The notes beneath the pieces are model-generated. The model was not told the origin of the DNA, searched no databases, and saw nothing but the letters and a program-made list of their open reading frames with translations. The position numbers and the translations under genes are program-made. From Lachnospiraceae bacterium (GTDB lineage: Bacteria; Bacillota; Clostridia; Lachnospirales; Lachnospiraceae), in NCBI GenBank assembly GCA_029005135.1, contig JAQXFO010000026.1, positions 1 to 49,022 of the forward strand: a stretch of 49,022 nucleotides of DNA, in the 5' to 3' direction. Below are positions 1 through 7,774 of this stretch, piece by piece; positions within the stretch are counted from its first letter, which is position 1, and every line of letters starts with the position of its first letter.

Positions 1-1064
1 TTGTCGTTCGGATTCAGGCTGTAAATGATGGTCTTCGGCAGTTCATCCGTGATATTGAGGCCGTTCAGGAAATCGGCCATTTCGGAGGACGGCGCGTAGT
101 TGTTGATGCAGTCATAACCGGTATCCGGGCCCATTTCCTTATAGCGCAGCGTATTGTTGTCGCGCTTGCAGCCGTAGTGGAGCTGCATGACCCAGCCGAG
201 CTTGTGATATTCCTTACCGACAAAGGTCATGAAGGCGGTCTTGAAGATCAGTTCTTCTTCCTTTGTCACCGCTTCGCCGGCCATGCGTCTGGCGAAGATC
301 TTCTCAACGGCAGCCTCGGAGGCCGGTCTGTACATCACGAATTCCAACGCGTGGTCGGAAGCACGGCAGCCATAGCTTCTGAAGAATTCCATGCGGTTTT
401 TCAGGGCTTCCTTCAAATCCGCAAAGGTGCTGATCGTGATGCCGCTGGCCTCTGACAGTGCCGCCAGATAGTCTAAATATTCCGGTTTTTCGATGTTCAT
501 AGCCTTATCCGGTCTCCAGGCCGGCAGCACCTGAACGTCAAAGCTGTCATCCTCGGCGATCATTTTATGCCATTCCAGGGAATCGACCGGATCATCGGTG
601 GTGCAGATCAGTGTCACACCGGATTTTTTGATGATATTGCGGACGGACATATCGTCCTCCTGCAGTCTGGCATTGCACAGGTTCCAGACTTCTTCGGCGG
701 TATCACCATTCAGGACACCCTTGTAGCCGAAATAGCGCTGAAGCTCCAGATGGCTCCAGTGATACAGCGGATTGCCGATGGCCTTTTCAAGAGTTTCGGC
801 CCATTTCTGAAACTTTTCACGGTCAGAAGCGCCGCCGGTGATGAAATATTCATCGACGCCGTTGGAACGCATCTGGCGCCACTTGTAATGGTCTCCGCCG
901 AGCCATACCTGTGTGATATTCTCAAATTTGCGGTCTTCGGCGATCTCCTTCGGGTTGATATGGCAGTGATAGTCGAGGATCGGTGTTTCTTCGGCATATT
1001 TGTGAAACAGCAGCTGAGCCGTTTCACTTTTCAGCAGGAAATTCTCGTCCATAAAGGCTTTCAT
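1..1064 (-). CDS. uxaC: Glucuronate (hexuronate) isomerase, 3' end outside window
   Basis: Amidohydrolase-fold isomerase that converts D-glucuronate to D-fructuronate and D-galacturonate to D-tagaturonate in the cytoplasm, the first step of hexuronate breakdown. The N-terminal part reads typically for UxaC, with the metal-binding HxH in DYHCHI (H33, H35) and the WLGGDHYKWR segment. About 354 residues are present; the family is about 465 long, so the C-terminus lies left of base 1. The ATG at 1064 is preceded by a GGAGGAG ribosome site. It starts 17 nt after the stop of the LacI-type regulator and is almost certainly cotranscribed with it. The altronate-branch genes uxaA and uxaB lie just across the divergent promoter region. 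Confidence 0.96.
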   Translation of the reverse strand, partial: MKAFMDENFLLKSETAQLLFHKYAEETPILDYHCHINPKEIAEDRKFENITQVWLGGDHYKWRQMRSNGVDEYFITGGASDREKFQKWAETLEKAIGNPLYHWSHLELQRYFGYKGVLNGDTAEEVWNLCNARLQEDDMSVRNIIKKSGVTLICTTDDPVDSLEWHKMIAEDDSFDVQVLPAWRPDKAMNIEKPEYLDYLAALSEASGITISTFADLKEALKNRMEFFRSYGCRASDHALEFVMYRPASEAAVEKIFARRMAGEAVTKEEELIFKTAFMTFVGKEYHKLGWVMQLHYGCKRDNNTLRYKEMGPDTGYDCINNYAPSSEMADFLNGLNITDELPKTIIYSLNPND

Positions 1065-1081
1065 GTTACATTCTCCTCCGA

Positions 1082-2083
1082 TCAAAAATCTGTTGTCTCT
1101 CTCTTTATCAATTCACCGGGAATGCATATCTTCTTCGGCGGCGTCTGACCGTCCAGTGCCTTAAGAAGGGCATTGACGGCCTCAGTGGTCGTAACACTGA
1201 CCTTGCTGTCGATCGATGTGATCTCCGGGTTGGTACAAACGGAAAGTATGGTGTTGTCGTAGCCGATGATACTCAGATCTTCCGGCACGGACAGGCCCTT
1301 ATCCCTGGCAAATTTCAGCGCCATAGCCGCGTAGCGGTCGTGAGTGGCTACAATGGCATCGAAGCGGAGACCGGCATCATAGAGCAGGCTCAGCTTCTCC
1401 TTCGCCTTGTCGATGTCGCGGTCCATCAGAATAATATGGTCTTCATTGACTTCCAGTCCGTGCTTGGCAAAAGCGGCGCGGTAGCCGCTCATTTTCTGAC
1501 GGGCACTGTAGGACAGAGAGCGATGGAGGAAAAGGATCTTTTCCCGGCCGCTGTCCAGCAGCTGTCCGGTGGCATCGTAGACCGCCTGGAAGTCATCACA
1601 GTAGGCGCAGTAAATGTTGTTGCCGTCCATGTAGCCGTTGACGATGGCGATCGGGATCGTTTCACTGGCCTCATAGAGATACTGACGGTCTTTTTCGTTA
1701 GGCTCGATATACATGGATCCGATCATGATCAGACCGTCGATGCGCTTGGACATCAGAAGCTCCAGCGCCTTCTTCTTGCCGCTGTAGTCGTAGCCGCTGC
1801 AATTCAGAATGGCGTCGTAGCCGCTCTTCTTCAGTGTCTCTTCGGCATAATAGATACCGTTGGCCAGGAAGTTGTCGGACGCGTCGGCCACCATGATACC
1901 GATGGTTTTCATCGAATCGAGGCCAAGCCCCCGGGCGAAGACATTGGGGGTGTAATTCACCTCATCCATGACAGCCAGGACCTTTTCCTTGGTCTTCTGG
2001 CTGACCTTTTCGCTCCCGTTCAGGACTCGCGAAACCGTGGCGATCGAGACCCCGGCCAGCTTCGAAATATCGTAAATATTCAT
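1082..2083 (-). CDS. LacI-family regulator of the hexuronate genes (ExuR-like)
   Basis: Cytoplasmic repressor with an N-terminal LacI helix-turn-helix (residues 1-50, MNIYDISKLAGVS...TVSRVLNG) and a periplasmic-binding-protein-like effector domain (about 60-333). The reading frame stays open up to 2236, but that part is upstream of or inside a good promoter (-35 at 2173-2178, -10 at 2151-2156), so I reject the long form. The ATG at 2083 has AAGGGA 13 nt upstream and starts at the usual LacI position. ExuR of Bacillus, which controls the uxa genes, belongs to the same family; the effector here is inferred to be a hexuronate or an intermediate. Two similar operator-like sequences flank it, suggesting autoregulation and control of uxaA. 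Confidence 0.93.
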   Translation of the reverse strand: MNIYDISKLAGVSIATVSRVLNGSEKVSQKTKEKVLAVMDEVNYTPNVFARGLGLDSMKTIGIMVADASDNFLANGIYYAEETLKKSGYDAILNCSGYDYSGKKKALELLMSKRIDGLIMIGSMYIEPNEKDRQYLYEASETIPIAIVNGYMDGNNIYCAYCDDFQAVYDATGQLLDSGREKILFLHRSLSYSARQKMSGYRAAFAKHGLEVNEDHIILMDRDIDKAKEKLSLLYDAGLRFDAIVATHDRYAAMALKFARDKGLSVPEDLSIIGYDNTILSVCTNPEITSIDSKVSVTTTEAVNALLKALDGQTPPKKICIPGELIKRETTDF

Positions 2084-2130
2084 AGGCATTTCCCTTGTAA
2101 GAGTGTGGACGGCTCCATGACGCAGGTCAT

Positions 2131-2144
2131 TGTAAGCACTTCCA
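2131..2144. promoter_or_regulatory. Second LacI-type operator-like site near the regulator's start point
   Basis: TGTAAGCACTTCCA matches the better site at 2253-2266 in 11 of 14 positions, including the whole TGTAAGC half. It lies 6 nt downstream of the regulator's -10 box, over the expected transcription start, which would suit autorepression. Binding is inferred. Confidence 0.4.
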
Positions 2145-2150
2145 TTTTCA

Positions 2151-2178
2151 ATTATAACAGGCTGTATTTTACCGTCAA
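2151..2178 (-). promoter_or_regulatory. Promoter of the lacI-type regulator and uxaC
   Basis: Read on the minus strand: -35 TTGACG (2178-2173), 16-nt spacer, -10 TATAAT (2156-2151). The transcript would begin near 2144 and reach the ATG at 2083 after a leader of about 60 nt. This excludes the longer open frame as the true start. Confidence 0.7.
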
Positions 2179-2220
2179 TATGATTATATGAAATTTTTTT
2201 CACCATTATTTCTTTTCCTA

Positions 2221-2249
2221 TTGACTTAAGAAGCAAAAGAGACTACTTT
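2221..2249 (+). promoter_or_regulatory. Promoter of the uxaA-uxaB-kdgA operon
   Basis: -35 TTGACT (2221-2226), 17-nt spacer, weaker -10 TACTTT (2244-2249). The operator at 2252-2266 covers the predicted start point, the classical arrangement for LacI-family repression. Confidence 0.6.
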
Positions 2250-2251
2250 AA

Positions 2252-2266
2252 ATGTAAGCGTTTACA
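2252..2266. promoter_or_regulatory. LacI-family operator or cre-type site
   Basis: ATGTAAGCGTTTACA is a near-palindrome with the central CG typical of LacI/GalR operators. It also fits the catabolite-response consensus WTGNAANCGNWNNCW, so it could bind the adjacent regulator, CcpA, or both. It begins 3 nt after the uxaA -10 box. A related site lies at 2131-2144 in front of the regulator gene. Confidence 0.7.
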
Positions 2267-2361
2267 ATGTTGCGGCAGGACTCTGTCCGGCGGCGGAAAT
2301 CCTTCCCCCTCCGGCGATATGCCGACGCAGACAAGGCTTTTGCTGATGAAAGGAAATGACC

Positions 2362-3843
2362 ATGGCGAATTATATCAGGATCCATCCCGATGACACGGTC
2401 GCGGTAGCTCTGACACCCCTTTCGGGAGGCCAGACCGTCACGATCGGCGATCTTTCTCTGACACTTCTTGAGGATATTCCGCAGGGCCATAAGTTCGCGC
2501 TGCGCGCTATGCCCGAGGGAGCCCCCGTTATCAAGTACGGCTCCGCCATCGGCTATGCCAAAGCCGATATCCCGGCCGGCGGCTGGGTTCATGTCCATAA
2601 TATCCGGACGGGGCTGGGCGAACTGCTTTCCTATGAATATCATCCGGTGCCCTGCGCTGTCACGCCGACCGAACCGCGCACCTTCAACGGATTCCGCCGC
2701 CGTGACGGCCGTGCCGGTGTCCGCAATGAAATCTGGATCATCCCGACCGTCGGCTGCGTCAATGACGTGGTAAAAACCATTGCCGCCCGGGCCCAGTCTC
2801 TGAAGAAGGGCAGCATCGACGCTGTCGTCTCCTTCTCCCACCCCTACGGCTGCTCCCAGATGGGCGATGATCAGGAGAACACCCGTCAGATCCTCGCCAA
2901 TCTGATCCGTCATCCGAATGCCGGCGGTGTTCTGGTGGTGGGCCTCGGCTGTGAAAACAGCAACATCGAGGTTCTGAAGCCGTATCTGGGTGATTTTGAT
3001 GAAAAGCGCATCCGCTTCCTGGTGGCACAGGAGTCCGAAGATGAGGTGGCCGACGCCCTGAAGATCCTTGAGGAACTGACAGATTACGTCTCGACCTTCA
3101 CCCGCGAGCCGATCGACTGCAGCGAGCTGGTCATCGGCATGAAATGCGGCGGCTCCGACGGTCTGTCCGGCATCACCGCCAACCCGACTGTCGGCGTTTT
3201 CTCCGATATGCTGGCCTCAAAAGGCGGCACCACGATCCTGACCGAGGTACCGGAAATGTTCGGCGCCGAAACACTGCTGATGAACCGGTGCGAAACCCGC
3301 GCGCTTTTCGACCAGACCGTGGCCCTGATCAACGATTTCAAGAATTATTTCAAGAGCCACAACCAGATCATTTACGACAACCCGTCGCCGGGCAACAAGA
3401 ACGGCGGCATTTCCACACTGGAAGACAAGTCCATGGGCTGCACACAGAAGTCCGGCAGTTCGCCTGTCAAGGGTGTCCTGGCCTACGGCGAAACGGTGAA
3501 AAACAAGGGGCTTAACCTGCTGAGCGCTCCGGGCAATGACCTCGTCGCCTCGACGGCTCTGGCCGCCGCCGGCGCCCAGATTGTCCTCTTCACCACCGGC
3601 CGCGGCACGCCTTTTGCCTCCCCGGTGCCGACAGTCAAGGTCGCCACGAATACGGCGCTCTATAACCGCAAGAAAAACTGGATCGACTTCAACTGCGGTG
3701 TTCTGGTGGAAGGCACCGACATGGAAACGCTGAGCCGCGATTTCTTCGACTATGTCATCGAGGTCGCCTCAGGCCGTCAGACAAAATCCGAAGAAGCCGG
3801 TTTCCACGATCTGGCCATTTTCAAACAGGGTGTGACGTTGTAA
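2362..3843 (+). CDS. uxaA: Altronate dehydratase
   Basis: Dehydrates D-altronate to 2-keto-3-deoxygluconate in the galacturonate branch. The N-terminal SAF domain (about 1-100) is followed by the large altronate/galactarate dehydratase domain, with family stretches VGLGCENSN, KCGGSDGLSGITANP and DNPSPGNKNGG. The 493-residue length is normal. The start at 2362 (MANYIRIHPDD) is chosen because AAAGGA sits 7 nt upstream; the ATG at 2356 is too close to that site. It is first in an operon with uxaB and a KDPG aldolase gene, behind an operator-like promoter region. Confidence 0.96.
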   Translation: MANYIRIHPDDTVAVALTPLSGGQTVTIGDLSLTLLEDIPQGHKFALRAMPEGAPVIKYGSAIGYAKADIPAGGWVHVHNIRTGLGELLSYEYHPVPCAVTPTEPRTFNGFRRRDGRAGVRNEIWIIPTVGCVNDVVKTIAARAQSLKKGSIDAVVSFSHPYGCSQMGDDQENTRQILANLIRHPNAGGVLVVGLGCENSNIEVLKPYLGDFDEKRIRFLVAQESEDEVADALKILEELTDYVSTFTREPIDCSELVIGMKCGGSDGLSGITANPTVGVFSDMLASKGGTTILTEVPEMFGAETLLMNRCETRALFDQTVALINDFKNYFKSHNQIIYDNPSPGNKNGGISTLEDKSMGCTQKSGSSPVKGVLAYGETVKNKGLNLLSAPGNDLVASTALAAAGAQIVLFTTGRGTPFASPVPTVKVATNTALYNRKKNWIDFNCGVLVEGTDMETLSRDFFDYVIEVASGRQTKSEEAGFHDLAIFKQGVTL

Positions 3844-3928
3844 CGGCAGCGACTCCCCGGCATAACAGGTTTTCCCAAGTCCCAACACGGTGCATCACCG
3901 ATTCATTTTCGAAAGAGAGGGTTTCAAG

Positions 3929-5419
3929 ATGAAACAGTTATGTTACAAGACACTGGAAGAGATGAACTATGACGGTTTTCTTCTGAAAGACGCGCCGGAA
4001 CGCGTGCTGCAGTTCGGCGAAGGCAATTTCCTGCGTGCTTTCGTGGATTGTTTTATCGATATGATGAACGAAAAGGCCGGCTTCAACGCCAAGGTCGTTC
4101 TCTGCCAGCCGATCGCCCCGGGTCTGGCCGATATGATCAATGAGCAGGAAGGTCTCTATACCCTGTTCCTTCGCGGCTTCCAGGACGGTCAGAAGGTCAA
4201 TAAAAAGCGCGTGATCTCCGCTGTGAGCCGCTGCCTGAATCCTTACAAAGATTATGATGAGGTTCTGGCCTGCGCCAAGAATCCGGACCTGCGCTTCATC
4301 GCCTGCAACACCACCGAAGCCGGTATCGTCTACGATCCGTCCTGTCAGTTCGGTGATGTTCCCGCCGCCTCCTATCCGGGCAAGCTGACCCAGTTCATGT
4401 ATGAGCGGTTCAAGGCCTTCGGCACCGAAAAAGGCAAGGGCTTTGTCATCCTTTCCTGCGAGCTGATCGACAACAACGGCAAAGAACTGGAGCGCTGTGT
4501 TCTGGAATATGCCCGCCAGTGGGCGCTGGGTGATGCTTTCATCAACTGGATTAAAGAAGAAAACATCTTCTGCTCCACGCTGGTCGACCGCATCGTCACC
4601 GGTTACCCCCGCGCCGAGGCCGAGGCCATCTGCGAAGAGCTGGGCTACAAGGACAACCTGCTGGATACCGGTGAAATCTTCGGCTTCTGGGTCATCGAAG
4701 GTCCGGAAAGTCTGAAGGCCGAGCTGCCTTTTGACAAGGCCGGTCTGCCGGTTCTTATCACCGACAACCACAAACCCTACAAGCAGAGAAAAGTCCGCAT
4801 CCTGAACGGTGCCCACACCTCCTTCATCATGGGGGCCTATCTGGCCGGCCAGGACATCGTCCGCAACTGTATGGAAGATGATGTCATCCAGCCCTTCATG
4901 AACAAGACTATCTACGACGAGATCAACCCGACCCTGACACTGACGAAGGAAGAACTGGAAGAGTTCGCCTTCTCGGTAACGGAACGTTTCAAGAATCCGT
5001 TCATCGATCACCAGCTGCTCTCCATCGCTCTGAATTCCACCTCCAAGTGGAAAGCCCGCGTGATGCCTTCCCTGAAGGCCTATGTCGAAAAGACCGGCAC
5101 ACTGCCGAAATGCATCACCGCTTCCTTTGCCTTTTATGCTGCTTTCTACCACGCCGGCAAGACCATGGAAGACGGTGCCCTGATCGGCAGGCGGGGCGAG
5201 GATACCTACGCCATCAAGGACGATGCCGCTGTCCTCGACTTCTTCCTGGCTCACAAGGATGATGACGCCGCGGCGCTGGCCAAAGCCGTCGCCTCCAACA
5301 CGGCCTTCTGGGGCGAAGATCTGACACAGATCCCGGGCTTCGAAAGCGCGGTGGCCGGCTATCTGAAGGACATTGAGACAAAGGGTGCCTATGCCGTCAT
5401 GAAAGAATGCCTGGCATAA
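3929..5419 (+). CDS. uxaB: Tagaturonate reductase (altronate oxidoreductase)
   Basis: NADH-dependent member of the mannitol dehydrogenase superfamily that reduces D-tagaturonate to D-altronate, the substrate of the upstream dehydratase. The N-terminal nucleotide-binding part begins VLQFGEGNFLRAF; the C-terminal helical domain contains the family signature KVRILNGAHTSF. The 496-residue length is typical. The start at 3929 follows GAGAGG by 8 nt; the in-frame ATG at 3890 has no ribosome site. The gap to uxaA is 85 nt with no clear terminator, so I read it as cotranscribed. A fructuronate reductase role is less likely beside uxaA. Confidence 0.94.
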   Translation: MKQLCYKTLEEMNYDGFLLKDAPERVLQFGEGNFLRAFVDCFIDMMNEKAGFNAKVVLCQPIAPGLADMINEQEGLYTLFLRGFQDGQKVNKKRVISAVSRCLNPYKDYDEVLACAKNPDLRFIACNTTEAGIVYDPSCQFGDVPAASYPGKLTQFMYERFKAFGTEKGKGFVILSCELIDNNGKELERCVLEYARQWALGDAFINWIKEENIFCSTLVDRIVTGYPRAEAEAICEELGYKDNLLDTGEIFGFWVIEGPESLKAELPFDKAGLPVLITDNHKPYKQRKVRILNGAHTSFIMGAYLAGQDIVRNCMEDDVIQPFMNKTIYDEINPTLTLTKEELEEFAFSVTERFKNPFIDHQLLSIALNSTSKWKARVMPSLKAYVEKTGTLPKCITASFAFYAAFYHAGKTMEDGALIGRRGEDTYAIKDDAAVLDFFLAHKDDDAAALAKAVASNTAFWGEDLTQIPGFESAVAGYLKDIETKGAYAVMKECLA

Positions 5420-5519
5420 AAACCGTCAAATCCACGATGGACAGGCCGGCAGCGCCCGCTGTAAAATAAAAGCCTGCCCGCAGAAACCATTTTCAAGCAT
5501 GAATAAAGGAGAATACAAC

Positions 5520-6167
5520 ATGGAAAACATGGATAAGATCATGGAACAGATCCACAGCTACGGCATTGTCCCGGTCGTCGTTCTCAACGATGCCAAGGAC
5601 GCCGTTCCGCTGGCCAAAGCCCTCTGCGAAGGCGGCCTGCCCTGCGCCGAAGTGACCTTCCGTACCGATGCTGCCGAGGAATCCATCCGGCAGATGACAG
5701 CGGCTTATCCGGATATGTTCGTCGGTGCCGGCACCGTCCTGACCATTGAGCAGGTCGACCGCGCCGTGGCCGCCGGCGCCAAGTTTATCGTCGCCCCGGG
5801 CTTCGATCCGGAGATCGTCGATTACTGCCTTGAGAAAGACATCCCGGTCTTCCCGGGCACCATCACCCCGTCCGAGGTAGCTCAGGCTGTCAAACGCGGT
5901 CTGAAGGTCCTGAAATTCTTCCCGGCCGAACAGTTCGGCGGTATCGCCACCATTAAGGCCCTCTGCGCGCCTTACACCACCGTCAAGTTCATGCCGACAG
6001 GCGGCATCAACGCCAAAAACATCACCTCTTACCTGGAAAGTGACAAGATCCTGGCCTGCGGCGGCAGCTGGATGGTCAAGGGCGATCTGGTCAAGGCCGG
6101 TGAGTTCGACAAGATCACCGAGCTGGTCAAGGAAGCCGTCGCCGTCGTCAAGTCCGTCCGCGGCTGA
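5520..6167 (+). CDS. kdgA: 2-keto-3-deoxy-6-phosphogluconate aldolase
   Basis: Class I aldolase that splits KDPG into pyruvate and glyceraldehyde 3-phosphate, ending the hexuronate route. Recognisable stretches are EVTFRT with the catalytic Glu, GAGTVLT, the Schiff-base Lys in KFFPAE, and KFMPTGGIN at the phosphate site. At 215 residues it has the usual length. The ATG at 5520 follows AAAGGAG at good spacing, better than the ATG at 5499 that precedes that site. It is last in the uxaA-uxaB-kdgA operon and is followed by a strong terminator. The kinase that makes KDPG from KDG is not in the window. Confidence 0.94.
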   Translation: MENMDKIMEQIHSYGIVPVVVLNDAKDAVPLAKALCEGGLPCAEVTFRTDAAEESIRQMTAAYPDMFVGAGTVLTIEQVDRAVAAGAKFIVAPGFDPEIVDYCLEKDIPVFPGTITPSEVAQAVKRGLKVLKFFPAEQFGGIATIKALCAPYTTVKFMPTGGINAKNITSYLESDKILACGGSWMVKGDLVKAGEFDKITELVKEAVAVVKSVRG

Positions 6168-6202
6168 TGAAAACGGCTGAGGCCGGCATCTGACAGCAAT
6201 AA

Positions 6203-6247
6203 AAAAAGACAGTGTCGAAGGCAAAAGGCTTTTGACACTGTCTTTTT
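6203..6247 (+). terminator. Strong hairpin terminator after the aldolase gene
   Basis: Perfect 14-bp inverted repeat (6203-6216 with 6234-6247) with an A-run on the left arm and a T-run on the right. It can serve both the uxa operon and the leftward gene pair ending at 6288. Confidence 0.88.
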
Positions 6248-6287
6248 GCTGTCTGCCGCGGGATTTTGCTTTCCCGGCAGCCGTCTT

Positions 6288-7082
6288 TCAGCAGCGGATC
6301 GATCCCGGAACATCGCCCGGGCGGCCGGCGGAACGGAGTCGGCGAATCAGCGCCGCCACGGCTGTATTCATAAGAACGACCACTGCCAGCAAAAGGAGAA
6401 AGAAGACAACCAGATAGCCCGGGTTGCCCAGCAAGGCCTCCGCCAGGGCCAGCGGATTGCCCGGTTCCGATCCGTTTAGGAACATAAAGTTCGTCCCGAA
6501 GACCTTGTTGAAAAGGAAGACCCCGGCCACCACCACGGCATCCACCGGCAGCGTCCGGACAAAGGCCTTCAGATCCGGCTCAAAGCCGTCATAGATCAGC
6601 ATCAGCGGATACAGCATCAGAAGGATGTGGACCGTGAAGCTGTGGAGATGCATAAAAGCCGTCACCGGCAGTTCTGTCCAGGTCGGAAACAGCAGGGCGC
6701 ACAGGGCGCCGGGCAGCGACAGGGTATAGAGCAGCTCCCGGATACGTCGGTTGGGCCGGATGACATCCGCGGCGATGAGGAAAATATTGATGCTGCAAAG
6801 GTGGAGCGGCAGATAATCCAGCCGGAAATGCCCCCACGCCCCGGTTACGATATATTTTCCCAGCTCATCCAGCACCGTCAGAACGGCAACGATCACCATG
6901 GCTTGCCGTCTCCTGGCGGCATCCCATTTTCGAAAAGCCAATCCCATAAGGACAAAGATCAGAACCGCGGCGGCCAGCCAGAGAAGATGACAGGCCCCGA
7001 AGCGGGGAAAACCGCGGCCTGGTTCTATACTGTAAGTCGTCTCGCCAAAATAGGGCATTATCCTCTCGATGGCGTCTTTCAC
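6288..7082 (-). CDS. YwaF/TIGR02206-family integral membrane protein
   Basis: 264-residue multi-pass membrane protein of unknown function. About six to seven hydrophobic segments are visible, with the family-typical stretches HLCSINIF and FGTNFMFL. It has no signal peptide and ends in a basic cytoplasmic tail. Its ATG overlaps the stop of the upstream acetyltransferase by 4 nt, so the two are translationally coupled. A transport or membrane-modifying role would be a guess. Confidence 0.82.
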   Translation of the reverse strand: MKDAIERIMPYFGETTYSIEPGRGFPRFGACHLLWLAAAVLIFVLMGLAFRKWDAARRRQAMVIVAVLTVLDELGKYIVTGAWGHFRLDYLPLHLCSINIFLIAADVIRPNRRIRELLYTLSLPGALCALLFPTWTELPVTAFMHLHSFTVHILLMLYPLMLIYDGFEPDLKAFVRTLPVDAVVVAGVFLFNKVFGTNFMFLNGSEPGNPLALAEALLGNPGYLVVFFLLLLAVVVLMNTAVAALIRRLRSAGRPGDVPGSIRC

Positions 7083-7585
7083 AGTGTTCTCTCCATCTCG
7101 TGCCAGGCTTCGCCGCCCCAGCTCGAGGCCGACATGCCCAGATCACAGAATCCCATATGTTCATACATCGGCACCTTCTGATCGAGGCAGGTGAGGACCA
7201 GCTTGCTGCCGCCGCGCGCCTTCTCGGCTGCCGCGTAGGCTTCCATCAGTGCCCGGGCCAGCCCCTGCCCGCGGTAAGCCGGCAGAACCGCCAGTCCCAG
7301 AAGGAACACCCGGCTGCCCTTCGGATCATGAAGGGAGGCATCCAGGAAAAAATCATCGCGGAATACGGCTTCATCCGTTCCCAGCCCGTTGAGAATACCG
7401 GCCATGGTTCCTGTCTTACGATCGATCGCCACCAGGAAAAAGTCCGGCGCCGCCTCGGCGCGTGCTTTCATTTTGTCCGGCTTGCAGGCTTCATGCGGCG
7501 GGAAACAGGCAGCCTCCACACCGGCGGCTGTCTGCCACTCGGCAGCCGGATCAATCGGACGAATCTCAAATCTGTCTGTCAACAT
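7079..7585 (-). CDS. GNAT-family N-acetyltransferase
   Basis: 168-residue single-domain acetyltransferase. The acetyl-CoA loop is RGQGLA after strand FLLGLAVLPAY, and the C-terminal part KVPMYEHMGFCDLG is typical of GNAT enzymes. The FPPHEAC-like start resembles the arylalkylamine/polyamine acetyltransferase subgroup, but the substrate cannot be told. The start at 7585 has AAAGGAGG upstream. It has its own promoter (7624-7652) and is coupled to the membrane protein downstream. Confidence 0.88.
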   Translation of the reverse strand: MLTDRFEIRPIDPAAEWQTAAGVEAACFPPHEACKPDKMKARAEAAPDFFLVAIDRKTGTMAGILNGLGTDEAVFRDDFFLDASLHDPKGSRVFLLGLAVLPAYRGQGLARALMEAYAAAEKARGGSKLVLTCLDQKVPMYEHMGFCDLGMSASSWGGEAWHEMERTL

Positions 7586-7606
7586 GACACAAACCTCCTT
7601 TTTCTG

Positions 7607-7621
7607 AAGACATACTGTCTT
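7607..7621. promoter_or_regulatory. Inverted repeat between promoter and ribosome site of the GNAT gene
   Basis: AAGACATACTGTCTT consists of two 6-nt arms (AAGACA and TGTCTT) around 3 nt. It starts 3 nt from the -10 box of the leftward promoter, a normal repressor position. No candidate regulator is adjacent. Confidence 0.4.
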
Positions 7622-7623
7622 TG

Positions 7624-7652
7624 ATTGAATACCAAAAGAGCCATTCTGTCAA
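7624..7652 (-). promoter_or_regulatory. Promoter of the GNAT and membrane-protein pair
   Basis: Minus strand: -35 TTGACA (7652-7647), 17-nt spacer, -10 TTCAAT (7629-7624). Confidence 0.68.
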
Positions 7653-7696
7653 CCATCCGTTTCCGAACCGGCGGTCCCGCGTCTGCCGCAGGATAT

Positions 7697-7725
7697 TTGA
7701 CAGAGGCCGCCGCGCTCACTACAAT
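7697..7725 (+). promoter_or_regulatory. Promoter of the aminopeptidase and nfo pair
   Basis: -35 TTGACA (7697-7702), 17-nt spacer, -10 TACAAT (7720-7725). It lies inside the open frame that precedes the aminopeptidase, which supports the later start at 7775. Confidence 0.75.
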
Positions 7726-7774
7726 ACAAAGTAACGCCGGCGACGCTGCCGGCCGCGAAAAGGAGTTGATATTT

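Noticed and set aside
2084-2236. N-terminal extension of the LacI-type regulator
   Set aside because: A good promoter for the gene lies inside this stretch, and LacI proteins begin with the helix-turn-helix, as at 2083.
3938-5254. A 438-codon open frame antisense to uxaB
   Set aside because: Same cause: codon bias of the real gene. No recognisable domain and no start signal.
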